Shown: one piece after another, positions 1 to 9,181 of the stretch | Layout of the letters: every line of letters starts with the position of its first letter | Numbering within the stretch: position 1 is the first letter of the stretch | Origin: Oceanicaulis sp. HTCC2633 | Lineage (GTDB): Bacteria; Pseudomonadota; Alphaproteobacteria; Caulobacterales; Maricaulaceae | Direction: 5' to 3' | Assembly: GCF_000152745.1 (NCBI RefSeq) | Contig: NZ_CH672428.1 | Coordinates: 2,996,725 to 3,060,724, forward strand | DNA length: 64,000 nucleotides | The notes under the pieces: generated by a model | Told to the model about the DNA's origin: nothing | Databases searched by the model: none | Seen by the model: only the letters and a program-made list of their open reading frames with translations | Translations under genes and position numbers: made by a program

Positions 1-1
1 A

Positions 2-595
2 GGCCTTCTGTGGGTGGGCTGGTTCGGCTTCAATGGCGGCTCGGCGCTGGGCGCCAATGCGCTGGCGGCCCATGCAGCCCTGGTCACCCAGATCGCGGCG
101 GCGGCCGCGGCCCTGACCTGGGCGGTCCTGGAATGGGTCATGCGCGGCAAGCCGTCCGTGCTGGGCGCGGCGTCCGGCGCCATTGCAGGCCTTGTGGGCA
201 TCACGCCCGCGGCCGGCTTTGTCGAGCCCTACGCCGCCTTCCTGATCGGTGTTCTGACGACGCTGGCCGCTTATTGGGGCGTCACGAGCCTGAAGAAGCT
301 CGGCAAGTATGATGACAGCCTCGACGCCTTCGGTCTTCACGGCGTCGGCGGTCTGGCCGGCGCGATCCTGACGGGCGTCTTCGCCAGCTCCGCCATCGGG
401 GGCACGCCCGGCGCCGTGGAAGGCAATGTCATGCTGGTCTTCACCCAGACCTGGGGCGCGCTGGCGGCTGCGGCCTGGTGCGGCATCGCCACCTTCGCCA
501 TCCTGTGGCTGATGGAACGCGTGATGAAGTTGCGGGTTGAAGAAGAGGACGAGGTCACCGGCCTTGATGTGGCGCTGCACGGGGAAAGCGCCTGA
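2..595 (+). CDS. amtB: Ammonium transporter (Amt), C-terminal part
   Basis: This is the carboxy-terminal ~197 residues of an Amt/Mep/Rh ammonium channel, an inner-membrane trimer that conducts ammonia; the 5' end lies outside the window. Several hydrophobic helices are visible, and the segment FGLHGVGGLAG carries the second pore histidine of the family. The cytosolic tail ends in GLDVALHGESA, which resembles the Amt tail that docks the PII protein GlnK. In many alphaproteobacteria glnK lies just upstream, but that cannot be checked here. A strong terminator follows the stop codon. The identification is secure; the exact paralogue (amtB or another amt) is not. Confidence 0.93.
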   Translation, partial: GLLWVGWFGFNGGSALGANALAAHAALVTQIAAAAAALTWAVLEWVMRGKPSVLGAASGAIAGLVGITPAAGFVEPYAAFLIGVLTTLAAYWGVTSLKKLGKYDDSLDAFGLHGVGGLAGAILTGVFASSAIGGTPGAVEGNVMLVFTQTWGALAAAAWCGIATFAILWLMERVMKLRVEEEDEVTGLDVALHGESA

Positions 596-660
596 CACAG
601 AGTTTCGCCCGGCGGCGGCGCAAGGCGCGACCGGGCGACACATTTTCCTCCCTGACTGGT

Positions 661-696
661 CCCGCTTCGGCTTTCGCCAAAGCGGGATCTTTTTTG
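661..696 (+). terminator. Rho-independent terminator after amt
   Basis: A hairpin with arms CCCGCTT (661-667) and AAGCGGG (680-686) is followed by a T run at about 690-695. It lies 66 bases past the amt stop codon and directly abuts the end of the convergent M42 peptidase gene. The T run is on the plus strand only, so it mainly serves amt. Confidence 0.85.
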
Positions 697-1776
697 TCAG
701 ATCGCCAGGAGGGTGCGGACAAAGGCGGTCAGCGCCTTCACCGAGGTCGTCTCTTCGTTGGAATGGTAGTTATAGGTCGGCAATTGCAGAGTGGCGCCGG
801 CATACTGGCCCTGACTGTCTGCGGTAATGCGGCCCAGCTCGGTCAGGCCCATGGATTTGAGTGGCAGTTCGCGGCGCGCCCGGGCGTCGTTTTCACGCGC
901 GATGAAGCTGTCCTTGAAGATCATCGGTGCGCCGGCCCGGCTGGCGGCGGTTTCAAGCCGGTTCACCATGGCGTCATGAAAGCTCGACGTGGCGTCGCGG
1001 CGTCGCAGGATGACCGCGCCCGCCATGCAGGCGGCGGCGTCATCAAAGGGCGAGGTGTCGCAGACCACGAGCTCATTGGTGGGCTTGAGGCCGCCCGCCT
1101 GCGCCCAGCTCAGGAAATGGCCCGCAGAACGGCCGATCTCTTCCTCGGCGGTGACGATGATCGTGCCCTTGAGACCGAACTCCGCGGCGATGCGCAAGGC
1201 GGCGAGGGAGACCGGGTTGTCGAGCTGGCCGGAGACATGGCCGGACTTGTTGCGCGTCACATCCCGCGCAAAGGCGACCGGCGTCCCGCCCGGAAGCGGC
1301 GGCAGGTCCTCGATCTCGACCACGAGACGGTTCTGATCATCAATCCGCGCGCTAGTGATGTTGCCATAGGCCAGACGGCCGCCCGTCTTGCGGTCATAGG
1401 CGAAGACATCCTCGCCTTCATAGCGCTTGGAGACGGTGGCGGCGAAAGCCTCGGTATGGGTCGCGCCATCAGCATACTTGGTGTTCTTGACCGCCTGGGC
1501 GGCGTAGACCGCAGCGCCATCCTCGGCGATCACCGCGCCGTGACGGTCGGCGTGCGCGAGATAGACCGGCCCCGGTTCGCTCAGGCGGATGACGCAGAGA
1601 TTCTGCGGACGCTCGACGCTGCAGCCCAGCGCCGTGAAATCACGTGCGAGATGATCGAGAAACGGGGTCTCGTGCCCGACCACTGAAGGGAAGTCGAGAT
1701 ACTCGTTGGTCTTCGCCAACACGCGGGCGAAAAGCGTGCTATCGGCGGGCTGGTTCACCTCACAGACGCTCCACAA
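697..1776 (-). CDS. M42-like metallopeptidase
   Basis: Predicted zinc aminopeptidase-type protein of 359 residues, resembling family M42 (and related M20/M28 fold enzymes). The expected metal and catalytic residues appear in order: H75 and D77 in AHADRHG, D186 in GQLDNPVS, the Glu pair E211/E212 in TAEEEIG, D240 in VVCDTSP, and a late histidine in NYHSNEET. The substrate cannot be read from the sequence. The start overlaps the end of the upstream ketoacyl-synthase gene by 17 bases on the same strand, which suggests translational coupling. A shorter start is possible because the first residues are not conserved-looking. Confidence 0.8.
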   Translation of the reverse strand: MWSVCEVNQPADSTLFARVLAKTNEYLDFPSVVGHETPFLDHLARDFTALGCSVERPQNLCVIRLSEPGPVYLAHADRHGAVIAEDGAAVYAAQAVKNTKYADGATHTEAFAATVSKRYEGEDVFAYDRKTGGRLAYGNITSARIDDQNRLVVEIEDLPPLPGGTPVAFARDVTRNKSGHVSGQLDNPVSLAALRIAAEFGLKGTIIVTAEEEIGRSAGHFLSWAQAGGLKPTNELVVCDTSPFDDAAACMAGAVILRRRDATSSFHDAMVNRLETAASRAGAPMIFKDSFIARENDARARRELPLKSMGLTELGRITADSQGQYAGATLQLPTYNYHSNEETTSVKALTAFVRTLLAI

Positions 1777-2905
1777 ACACGGTGCCGGCGGAATACCCGG
1801 CGCCGAACGAACAGATCACGCCTTTCTGGCCCGCGGTGAAATCATCGGAATGCTTGTGGAAGGCGATGATCGAGCCCGCCGAAGAGGTGTTGGCGTATTC
1901 ATCCAGAATGGTCGGCGCGTCCTCGCCGCCGGCTTCGCGGCCGAACACCTTCTTGGCGATCATCAGGTTCATGTTGATATTCGCCTGGTGCAGCCAGACG
2001 CGACGCATGTCGTCGGCCTCGAGGCCCAGCTCGCCCATATGGGTGCGGATCATGTCCGACACCATCGGCACGACTTCCTTGAACACCTTGCGGCCTTCCT
2101 GGACGAAGAGCTTGTCATCCTTGGGCGCCAGCAGGTTTTCCTGTCCGGCCTCGCCTGTCGGGCGCTCGGTGCGGTTCAGGAAGCCGAAATTGTTGCGGAT
2201 ATTGTTGGAGAACTTGGTCTTGAGCTTGGTGCCGATGATGCGCCAGCCGCCTTCTCCGAGATCTTCGCGCTCCAGCAGGATCGCCGTGGCCACATCGCCG
2301 AAGATGAAATGGCTGTCGCGGTCGCACCAGTTCAGGTGCGCCGAGCAGATTTCCGGGTTCACCACCAGAATGGCGCGGGCATGGCCGGCGGCGATCTGGT
2401 CGGCGGCGGTCTGAATTCCAAAGGTGGCGGACGAACAGGCGACATTCATGTCAAAGCCGAACCCGTCCTCGATGCCGAGCGCGTCCTGGATCTCGACCGC
2501 GACCGCCGGATAGCCGCGCTGCAGGTTGGAGGCGGCGACGATCACCCCGTCCACATCGGCTGCGGTCTTGCCGGCGCGTTCCAGCGCGTTGTGACAGGCT
2601 TTCACGCCGATTTCGGCGAGGATGGAGATGTCGGTATTGTCTCGCGCCGGGATGAAGGGCTTCATGCGCTTGGTGTCGAGCACGCCTTCCTTGTCGATGA
2701 CAAAGCGCGACTTGATGCCGGAGGCCTTCTCGACGAATTCGGCCGAGGACGGAGACAGAGGGGCAAGCTCGCCCGCCTCGATGGCGGCCGCATGCTCCTG
2801 ATTGTACTGGGCGACGTAGGCGTTGAAACTTTCCACCAGCTCTTCATTGGAAATGGAGTTGGCTGGCGTCCACAAGCCAGTGGAACGAATAACGGCCGCG
2901 GTCAT
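1760..2905 (-). CDS. Beta-ketoacyl-ACP synthase III-like (thiolase fold)
   Basis: Thiolase-superfamily condensing enzyme of 381 residues, similar to FabH. The catalytic triad can be placed: C157 in NVACSSATFG, H306 in LHQANI and N339 in ANTSSAGS, followed by the C-terminal SFGAGYSAG loop. It is longer than classical FabH (about 320 residues), matching an extended KAS III-like class seen in proteobacteria. It could start fatty-acid synthesis or make a specialised beta-keto product; nothing in the neighbourhood decides this. It lies between tag and the M42 peptidase in a minus-strand run. Confidence 0.85.
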   Translation of the reverse strand: MTAAVIRSTGLWTPANSISNEELVESFNAYVAQYNQEHAAAIEAGELAPLSPSSAEFVEKASGIKSRFVIDKEGVLDTKRMKPFIPARDNTDISILAEIGVKACHNALERAGKTAADVDGVIVAASNLQRGYPAVAVEIQDALGIEDGFGFDMNVACSSATFGIQTAADQIAAGHARAILVVNPEICSAHLNWCDRDSHFIFGDVATAILLEREDLGEGGWRIIGTKLKTKFSNNIRNNFGFLNRTERPTGEAGQENLLAPKDDKLFVQEGRKVFKEVVPMVSDMIRTHMGELGLEADDMRRVWLHQANINMNLMIAKKVFGREAGGEDAPTILDEYANTSSAGSIIAFHKHSDDFTAGQKGVICSFGAGYSAGTVFVERL

Positions 2906-2996
2906 GAAAGGCTCCGACGCAAGATTCTAGCATTTGAAGGAGCGCAACTTAGCCGCACCTGCGCCGCAGCGCCAACCGCTTCCACGCAGCGAAAGG

Positions 2997-3563
2997 CTAT
3001 TTTGTAACCTCGGTGTGACGATGACAGCCGACAAGATGGTCATTCACCATGCCCACCGCCTGCATGAAGGCGTAGACAATAACCGGTCCGCAAAACTTAA
3101 AGCCCCGTTTCTTAAGGTCTTTGGCGATCTTTTGGCTGAGCTCGGTCTGGGCGGGCACATCGGACATGGCGACAAACCGGTTCACCCTCGGCGCGCCGTC
3201 CATATAGCCCCATAGATAGTCCGAGAAGTCCTCGCCCCGCTCGGCCATGTCCAGATAGACCTGCGCATTGCCGATGGCGGCGCTGATCTTGGACCGCGAC
3301 CGGATAATGCCGGGATTGGCCAGCAGACGCTCCATGTCCGCTTCGTCATAGCGGGCGATGCGTTCCGGATCGAAGCCATGGAAGGCCTCACGCAGCGTAT
3401 CGCGCTTGCGCAATATGGTGATCCAGGCGAGCCCGGCCTGGAAGCCGTCAAGGATCAGCTTTTCCCACAGAGCCCGGGAGTCCCATTCGGGCACGCCCCA
3501 TTCGGTGTCGTGATAGGCGACATAGAGCGGGTCATCCCCGCACCAGGGGCAGCGCTCGGTCAT
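2997..3563 (-). CDS. tag: DNA-3-methyladenine glycosylase I
   Basis: Base-excision repair glycosylase of 188 residues that removes 3-methyladenine from DNA. The protein opens with MTERCPWCGDDPLYVAYHD, close to the E. coli Tag start; C5 and H18, with the C-terminal HLVGCHRH segment, form the family's structural zinc site. The helix GFQAGLAWITILRKR corresponds to the conserved active-site region. I chose the ATG at 3563 because AAGGAG sits seven bases upstream; a longer reading from 3635 adds a non-conserved leader overlapping ygfZ. It follows ygfZ on the same strand. Confidence 0.95.
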   Translation of the reverse strand: MTERCPWCGDDPLYVAYHDTEWGVPEWDSRALWEKLILDGFQAGLAWITILRKRDTLREAFHGFDPERIARYDEADMERLLANPGIIRSRSKISAAIGNAQVYLDMAERGEDFSDYLWGYMDGAPRVNRFVAMSDVPAQTELSQKIAKDLKKRGFKFCGPVIVYAFMQAVGMVNDHLVGCHRHTEVTK

Positions 3564-3631
3564 GTCGGTCTCCTTTTGTTCCGGTTCTAGCCGCGTGCGG
3601 CCCGGACTGGCAAGATCAAAAGGCGAGGGGG

Positions 3632-4459
3632 TCAAAGCCGGTCGAGATCGTCAAGCAGCGTGACCGGGGCGCCGTTCACTTTCAGGGTGTCGCCGGCCTG
3701 CAGCCCGTCCTTCAAACGATCGATCCGCAAGCGGGCGAGGGCATGGTCGCCCGAAACGCTGCTGACGGGGCCAAGCACAGTCTCGCCGACCTTCACTTCA
3801 TCCTGCGTCTTCAGTCCATCACCCTGAAGCCGCACACTGCGCTTGCGGACCCCGCCCTTGCGATGCATGCGGCTCGCGACTTCCTGGCCGACAAAGCAGC
3901 CCTTCTTGTAGTTGATGCCTGACAGAAGGTCGTGGTTCACATCAGTCGAGAAAACCTCTGCAGGACCATAATCGCTGCCCAATTCCGGCGCGCCGGCCTG
4001 AATGCGGGCGCGCTCATACAAGTCGCGATCACTGTCGGGACCGCCGGCGGGCGCGACGCCGCGCCAGCCAATCGCGGCGTTGCGCGGATCGGGCGCCGCG
4101 CTCAGCGCCACCATGCGCAATTCCTCCGCCGGTTCACCCGCCGCCGCGATCACGCTGAGATCCTCGCGCCGCTCGATCGTCGCGTCCGCGCGCATCCGAT
4201 AGAGGGTGAAGCGCTTGAGCAGGGCGTCCGCCTCGCTGGCGGGAACGTCAAACAGCAGCCCGCCCTCGCCATCATCAAGGATGAAGAGATCGGCCAGCAC
4301 CTTGCCCTGCGGCGTCAGCAGCGCGGAGAACATCGCCGCGCCCGGTTTGACGCCTTCAGGTCCCTGGGTCAGGACGCGCTGGAGGAAGCCGCGCGCTTCG
4401 GCGCCGGTTATGGCGATGACGGCGCGGTCGGGCAGGGTGGTGAGATAGGGTTCGGTCAT
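3632..4459 (-). CDS. ygfZ: YgfZ/GcvT-like folate-binding protein
   Basis: A 275-residue member of the YgfZ (COG0354, IBA57-related) family, which uses tetrahydrofolate and helps maintain iron-sulfur enzymes and tRNA modification. The diagnostic signature KGCFVGQEVASRMHRKG is present, with the conserved Cys and GQE. The N-terminal FLQRVLTQ and LLTPQGKVLADLFI segments also fit the family. The ATG at 4459 is preferred over a start at 4528, because the extra 23 residues look non-conserved. It heads a minus-strand run with tag, the KAS III-like gene and the M42 gene; it is divergent from the GT9 gene. Confidence 0.9.
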   Translation of the reverse strand: MTEPYLTTLPDRAVIAITGAEARGFLQRVLTQGPEGVKPGAAMFSALLTPQGKVLADLFILDDGEGGLLFDVPASEADALLKRFTLYRMRADATIERREDLSVIAAAGEPAEELRMVALSAAPDPRNAAIGWRGVAPAGGPDSDRDLYERARIQAGAPELGSDYGPAEVFSTDVNHDLLSGINYKKGCFVGQEVASRMHRKGGVRKRSVRLQGDGLKTQDEVKVGETVLGPVSSVSGDHALARLRIDRLKDGLQAGDTLKVNGAPVTLLDDLDRL

Positions 4460-4550
4460 GTCCGCTAGATGGGGGTGAAGCGGTCCGGCGATCAAGAGGG
4501 CGCGCTTCAGACTGGCGCCCGGCCTCATGTCAGGCTAAGTGCGTCCCCCC

Positions 4551-5513
4551 ATGACATGCATCCTCTTCATCACCGCCACCCGCATCGGCGACGCCATCAT
4601 GAATATGGGCGTGCTCGATCATCTGATCACCGCCCATCCCGATGCGCGCATCACGGTGGGCTGCGGCCCGCTGGCGGCGCCGCTCTTTCGCGCCATTCCC
4701 GAGGTGGAGCGGGTGATCGTGATGAAGAAGCAGAAGGGCGGCGGACACTGGCTCAAGCTCTGGCGTGAAAGCGTGGGTCATCGCTGGGACATGGTCGTGG
4801 ACCTGCGCGGCTCGCTGACAAGCTGGTTTCTCTGGGCGGGGCAGCGCTTCGTCAAGCGCCCCAATCCCAGGGCCGGCGTCCGCCATCGGGTCGAGGAAGC
4901 GGCTGAAGTCTTGCGACTGGGCGCAGCGCCCGGCACGCGATTGTGGATCGATGCCGCTGGCGAAGCCCGCGCCGATGCCGAATTGCCCCAAGGCCAGACT
5001 GTGCTCGCCCTGTCGCCCGCCGCCTCCGCCGTCTTCAAGGAATGGGCGCCGGAGCGCTTTTCCGAACTGGCCTTGCGCCTGACCGCCGAGGACGGGCTGC
5101 TGCCCGGCGCCGCCATCGCGATCTTCGGCGGTCCCGGCGATGAAGCGCGGGCGCAGGCCGTAAAGGCCGGGCTGGAAGCGCGCACCGTGATCGACCTCAC
5201 TGGCCAGCTTGATCTGGTCGAGGCGGCCGCCTGTCTCAAACGTGCGGCGCTGTTTGTCGGCAATGACAGCGGCTTGATGCATATGGCGGCGGCGGCCGGA
5301 ACGCCGACGCTGGGGCTCTTCGGCCCGACCGATGAGCGGCTTTATGCGCCTTGGGGGGAGAAGGCCCGCATCGTGCGCGCGGGCGACAGGTTTGACGAGC
5401 GCGAGCGCCGCGCCCTGGCCGACACCTCGCGCGAATCCCTAATGGGCGCCTTGCAGGTGGATGCGGTGGAGCGCGCCGCCGCCGAACTCATGGCGGAGAG
5501 CGCGAAGGCCTGA
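4551..5513 (+). CDS. Glycosyltransferase family 9 (heptosyltransferase-like)
   Basis: A 320-residue GT-B fold enzyme related to ADP-heptose:LPS heptosyltransferases, expected at the cytoplasmic face of the inner membrane in lipopolysaccharide core or other glycan assembly. Family marks are the N-terminal FITATRIGDAIMNMGVLD, the central LSPAASAVFKEWAPERF and the donor-site FVGNDSGLMHMAAAAGTP. A GTG start at 4539 would add four residues; the ATG at 4551 is preferred because MTCILFITATRIGDA is the usual beginning. No other LPS genes are adjacent, so the acceptor sugar is unknown. Confidence 0.88.
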   Translation: MTCILFITATRIGDAIMNMGVLDHLITAHPDARITVGCGPLAAPLFRAIPEVERVIVMKKQKGGGHWLKLWRESVGHRWDMVVDLRGSLTSWFLWAGQRFVKRPNPRAGVRHRVEEAAEVLRLGAAPGTRLWIDAAGEARADAELPQGQTVLALSPAASAVFKEWAPERFSELALRLTAEDGLLPGAAIAIFGGPGDEARAQAVKAGLEARTVIDLTGQLDLVEAAACLKRAALFVGNDSGLMHMAAAAGTPTLGLFGPTDERLYAPWGEKARIVRAGDRFDERERRALADTSRESLMGALQVDAVERAAAELMAESAKA

Positions 5514-5515
5514 CC

Positions 5516-5908
5516 TTATTGCAGATACGTCCGGCGCAGCTGTTCGCTCAGCGCTTCGCCTTCGATGGCGAGGGTCTGGCGCACCATCTCCTCTTCGGCG
5601 CCGCAGCGCGGGGAGCGGCGCTCCTGGATCCGGAAACCTTCATTGAAGCGGTCCACGAGACGCTGGCGATATCCGCCGCGGGTCGGGGCTTCGTGATCGA
5701 GCAGTTCAACCATCGCGTCGCGCCAGGCCTGGGACTGCCGACCCTTGCAGGCGAAATCGAGATAATGCATCTCGCCCATGACCCGGGCGAGGGATTCCAC
5801 CGGGTAGGGGTCTTGATACTCAGGCGGACGAACAAGCTTTTGCGCTTCGCCGAGCGGGGCGAAGGCGAGCATCAGCCCGAAGGCCAGGATCAGGGGTCTC
5901 ATACGCAT
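5516..5908 (-). CDS. Small exported protein, TIGR02301-like
   Basis: A 130-residue protein with an N-terminal signal peptide (MRMRPLILAFGLMLAFAPLGEAQ, cleavage probably after GEA). It appears to match the alphaproteobacterial family TIGR02301: the mature part has two well-separated cysteines (in DFACKGRQSQ and SPRCGAEE) that could form a disulfide, and the segment MGEMHYLDFAC. The function is unknown. It is convergent with the GT9 gene, the two stop codons being only two bases apart. Confidence 0.75.
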   Translation of the reverse strand: MRMRPLILAFGLMLAFAPLGEAQKLVRPPEYQDPYPVESLARVMGEMHYLDFACKGRQSQAWRDAMVELLDHEAPTRGGYRQRLVDRFNEGFRIQERRSPRCGAEEEMVRQTLAIEGEALSEQLRRTYLQ

Positions 5909-5955
5909 GCCCTGTTCCTGTACGTCGAACAGGGCGAATTCAAGGCTTTTGACCT

Positions 5956-7920
5956 TTAGGCCGCCCTGACGGTGCTCAGGAAGCGTTCGACCTCCAGCCG
6001 GAGGTTCTCGGAATTGGACTTCAGCACGCCGGCCGCCGTGTTCACTTCGTCCGATACCGTCGAGGTGGTCTGGACCGACCCCTGAATGCCGGTGATGTCG
6101 CTGGTCACCGATCGCGCGCCTTCCGCCGCTTGCTGGGCGTTGGCCGAGATCTCGCCGGTCGCGGCGCTTTGCTCCTCGACAGCCGAGGCCAGGGCCTGGG
6201 TCGTGCGGTCGATTTCCTGGACCTGGCCAATGATGTCACGCGTGGCCGAGATGGCGTCATTGGAGGTTGAGCCGATCTCGCTGAGGCGCTCAGCGATCTG
6301 TTCGGTCAGTTTCTGGGTCTGTGTGGCGAGCTGCTTGACCTCGCTGGCCACGACCGCAAAGCCCTTGCCGGCCTCGCCGGCGCGCGCGGCCTCGATGGTG
6401 GCGTTCAGCGCCAGAAGATTGGTCTGGTCGGCCACCGCATTGATCGCCTGCACGATCTCGTCCACGCCGGCGACCGCGGTGTTAAGCCGGTCGAGTTGCT
6501 GGCTGCTGATCTCGGCGCGGGCGTTGGAGGCCTGAACCGCGCTGGCGGAGGTGGCGACCTGGCCTGCAATCTCCCGGATCGAGGCGGTCAGCTCCTCTGC
6601 TGCGGATGCGACGGCCTCCACATTCCCCGAAGCCTGTTCGGCGGCGGCGGCCACGGACGCCGCGCGCGCATTGGTGCTGTCCACATTGGTGTTCAGGGTG
6701 TGCGAGCGGGACTGCATTTCACTCGCCGCATCAGAGAGGGCGCGGATGACGGATCCGACCTGGGTTTCGAACTGGTCCGCAAGCTCCATCATGGCGGCCT
6801 TGCGTTCCTTGGCCGCGCGGGCTTCGGCCTGCGCCTGTTCGGCCTGCAATCGATCAACCTCCAGCGCCTGGTCGCGGAACACCACCAGCGCACGCGCCAT
6901 GTCGCCGATCTCGTCGCGTCGGTCTGCGCCTGCGACGTCGACGGACTTGTCGCCCCCTGCCAGATCGGTCATCGCCTGGGTGATCTTGCGGATCATGCCG
7001 GAAAGGTTGCCGGAGACGAACAGACCCATGGCGATGGATAGCACCAGGATGAGACCGGATGCGATCAGCACCATCATCTCCGTCTGACGGACTTCAGAGG
7101 CTGCACGCGGGCCCAGCTCGTTCTGGTGATTGACGCTCTCAAGGCGCGCCTCTTCGGCGACCTCTTCCATGACGGGGCCGATCCGGTCGAGTTCTGAGAG
7201 GGAAGCGTTGCGGGCGAAAATGGCGTCAGCAGCAGCGCCAAACGCCGTTTCGAACGCAGTCAGGTCCTCAAGGATGGAGGCGGTCTGCTCCCGGCGGTCC
7301 GGGGATTCCAGTTGCTGGAACAGGCCATCCAGTTCGGATCGGGCGATCTCGAACTCGGACACGGCCCGGTCAGAGTCGCTGGCGGCGTTGGTGCGCAGGA
7401 AGCGCTCGGCATAATATCGACCCAGCATCAGATGCTCCTGGGCGACGCCGGCCCGGTAGGCCGCTTCCACATCACCCTCCTGATAGGCCGAACGCATGAC
7501 CTGGCTGAGTTGCATGCGGATCTGGGGGCCTAGCGCCGTCTGGATGGCGTAATGCCCGTCCCGGACCTGTTGATGTCCGAAAGCCTCCTGGAAAGACGCG
7601 CGATACGCGTCTGCATATTCGTGCTCTTCCGCCATGCCCTGCAGATCGGCGTCGTGAATGAAAATCTCGATCTGCTCGTCAAAGCGCCGGGCATGCTCGG
7701 GGCTCTGGGTGGTGCGCCAGATGAAGGCGGAGCGCCGGGCGGCCTCCAGGCGGAGTTTCATGTCATTGTAGATCAGACTCGCCTGGGCGGTCTGTCGGTA
7801 GTCGGTGAAAATCTGACCCAGGGTGCGGGCCCCAAGGGAGCCGAAGGCGCCTACGACAAGAACCAGCACCGCGACGCCAGCAAAGGCCGCCAGCAATTTG
7901 TGCTTCAAAGTCAGTTTCAT
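5956..7920 (-). CDS. Methyl-accepting chemotaxis protein
   Basis: A 654-residue chemoreceptor. One transmembrane helix lies near residues 8-28; a ~250-residue helical periplasmic sensor domain follows, then a second membrane helix ([20 protein letters not shown]), a HAMP linker (residues ~305-355) and the cytoplasmic signalling domain. The strictly conserved hairpin tip reads [20 protein letters not shown]. The ATG at 7920 is preferred over the GTG at 7932 because GAGGGCG lies just upstream. It is an orphan receptor: no che genes are nearby. The ligand is unknown; the helical sensor domain resembles four-helix-bundle types. Confidence 0.95.
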   Translation of the reverse strand: MKLTLKHKLLAAFAGVAVLVLVVGAFGSLGARTLGQIFTDYRQTAQASLIYNDMKLRLEAARRSAFIWRTTQSPEHARRFDEQIEIFIHDADLQGMAEEHEYADAYRASFQEAFGHQQVRDGHYAIQTALGPQIRMQLSQVMRSAYQEGDVEAAYRAGVAQEHLMLGRYYAERFLRTNAASDSDRAVSEFEIARSELDGLFQQLESPDRREQTASILEDLTAFETAFGAAADAIFARNASLSELDRIGPVMEEVAEEARLESVNHQNELGPRAASEVRQTEMMVLIASGLILVLSIAMGLFVSGNLSGMIRKITQAMTDLAGGDKSVDVAGADRRDEIGDMARALVVFRDQALEVDRLQAEQAQAEARAAKERKAAMMELADQFETQVGSVIRALSDAASEMQSRSHTLNTNVDSTNARAASVAAAAEQASGNVEAVASAAEELTASIREIAGQVATSASAVQASNARAEISSQQLDRLNTAVAGVDEIVQAINAVADQTNLLALNATIEAARAGEAGKGFAVVASEVKQLATQTQKLTEQIAERLSEIGSTSNDAISATRDIIGQVQEIDRTTQALASAVEEQSAATGEISANAQQAAEGARSVTSDITGIQGSVQTTSTVSDEVNTAAGVLKSNSENLRLEVERFLSTVRAA

Positions 7921-8024
7921 GATCGCCCTCACGGCTCGCGCAGGTATAGGAATATACGCGATACTCGGGGCGTGCGGCTTAACAGACCGTCAAACACCAT
8001 CGCATTGGATTGTGCCTAAGACCT

Positions 8025-8426
8025 TTATCCTATGCGTGTTTGAGCGCTTTGTCGGAGCGCGGTCCGGGTGTCGTCCCAGGCGACCAGTCTCAGGGCGTCC
8101 TCAAGCGAGAAGAAGGCGGCTTCCAGCGCGTCATCACCGGCTTCCGGCTCGCCGCCGAGCCAGTGCGCCGAGAAATCCGCCATCACGTAATGGCCATGCT
8201 CGGTAATGGATTCGAACACATCGATCAGGGTGTCGACCTGTGCGCGGATTCCGGTCTCCTCAAGGACTTCCCGCAGCCCGGCCTGATGCAGGGTTTCACC
8301 GAACTCCACCTTGCCGCCGGGAATGGACCAGCAGCCCTGGAAGGGCGGGTTGGCGCGGCGGATCAGGAGAACCTCGTCCTCACGCCAGACGACAAGGCCG
8401 ACGCTGATGCGGGGCAGATCCTTCAT
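8025..8426 (-). CDS. NUDIX hydrolase
   Basis: A 133-residue NUDIX pyrophosphohydrolase. The Nudix box runs from residue 38 to 60 with all key positions filled: G38, E44, R52-E53, E56-E57 and G59 in the GX5EX7REUXEEXGU pattern. The N-terminal part VGLVVWREDEVLLIRRAN and IPGGKVEFGE resemble the ADP-ribose pyrophosphatase/MutT-like small Nudix proteins; the substrate (oxidised nucleotide or ADP-sugar) cannot be told. The start has GAGAGG upstream. It is divergent from the SRAP gene, with only 37 bases between the two start codons. Confidence 0.92.
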   Translation of the reverse strand: MKDLPRISVGLVVWREDEVLLIRRANPPFQGCWSIPGGKVEFGETLHQAGLREVLEETGIRAQVDTLIDVFESITEHGHYVMADFSAHWLGGEPEAGDDALEAAFFSLEDALRLVAWDDTRTALRQSAQTRIG

Positions 8427-8463
8427 GCTTGACCTCTCACGGTTCCGGGGTGAGGAAACGGGG

Positions 8464-9123
8464 ATGTGCGGTCGTTATGTCATGAGTTTGAGCCTCGTCC
8501 AGCTCGAAGCCCTGTTCGGCAAGCTGGATCGTTTGAATTTTCCACCCAGCTGGAACGCTGCGCCCACGCAGGCCCTGCCGATCATCCGTCTGGGACGGCA
8601 GCAGGACTTCCGCCTCACCCAGGTGCGCTGGGGGCTCGTGCCGCACTGGTCGAAAACCGGCCCGGACGGCGCCAAACCTCTGATCAACGCCCGGTCGGAA
8701 ACCGCCGCCGACAAGCCCAGCTTCCGGCAGGCGCTCGAGCGGCGCCGCGCGCTGATCCCGGCGGACGGGTTCTATGAATGGTCCAGGGACGAGTCCGGCG
8801 CCAAGCAGCCCTGGTACATCACTCGCACGGACGGACAGCCCATGGTCATGGCCGGGATCTGGGAGCGCTGGGGCGAGGGCGCGGACCGCATCGACAGCTT
8901 CGCCATTCTGACGACCGCGGCGAGCAATGACATCGCTCATATCCATCACCGCTGCCCGGTATTCATCCCCGAAGGCCGGTTTGCGGACTGGCTGAACCCC
9001 GAAACGGATCCGCGGCCCTTCCTGACGGCGCCGCCGGACGGATCGCTTGGCCTGCGCAAGGCGTCAAGGCGCGTGAATGGCGTGCGTGAGGACGATCCGG
9101 GGCTGATCGAGGGGGAAGCGTAG
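8464..9123 (+). CDS. SRAP-domain protein (YedK/HMCES family)
   Basis: A 219-residue SOS-response-associated peptidase family protein, which forms a covalent thiazolidine link to abasic sites in single-stranded DNA and protects them. It begins MCGRYVMS, so the catalytic Cys2 is exposed after removal of Met, which fixes the start at 8464. Other hallmarks are WGLVPHWSK, NARSETAADKPSF, RRALIPADGFYEW and the histidine-containing HIHHRCPVFI. A good Shine-Dalgarno (GTGAGGAA) precedes it. An open frame continues upstream to 8311 but that leader lies inside the Nudix gene. Confidence 0.95.
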   Translation: MCGRYVMSLSLVQLEALFGKLDRLNFPPSWNAAPTQALPIIRLGRQQDFRLTQVRWGLVPHWSKTGPDGAKPLINARSETAADKPSFRQALERRRALIPADGFYEWSRDESGAKQPWYITRTDGQPMVMAGIWERWGEGADRIDSFAILTTAASNDIAHIHHRCPVFIPEGRFADWLNPETDPRPFLTAPPDGSLGLRKASRRVNGVREDDPGLIEGEA

Positions 9124-9181
9124 ACGTTTCCGGGCGCCGGTCGGAGCCGCGAAACCGGTCTGCAGGATTGCCCGACAGGTT

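Noticed and set aside
2906-2996. A small gene or RNA between tag and the KAS III-like gene.
   Set aside because: The 91-base gap has no good frame, no stem worth noting and no T run; it reads as a plain operon spacer or promoter.
3564-3635. Longer N-terminus of tag starting inside the end of ygfZ.
   Set aside because: The extra 24 residues are not like the Tag family start, and an AAGGAG lies just before the ATG at 3563.
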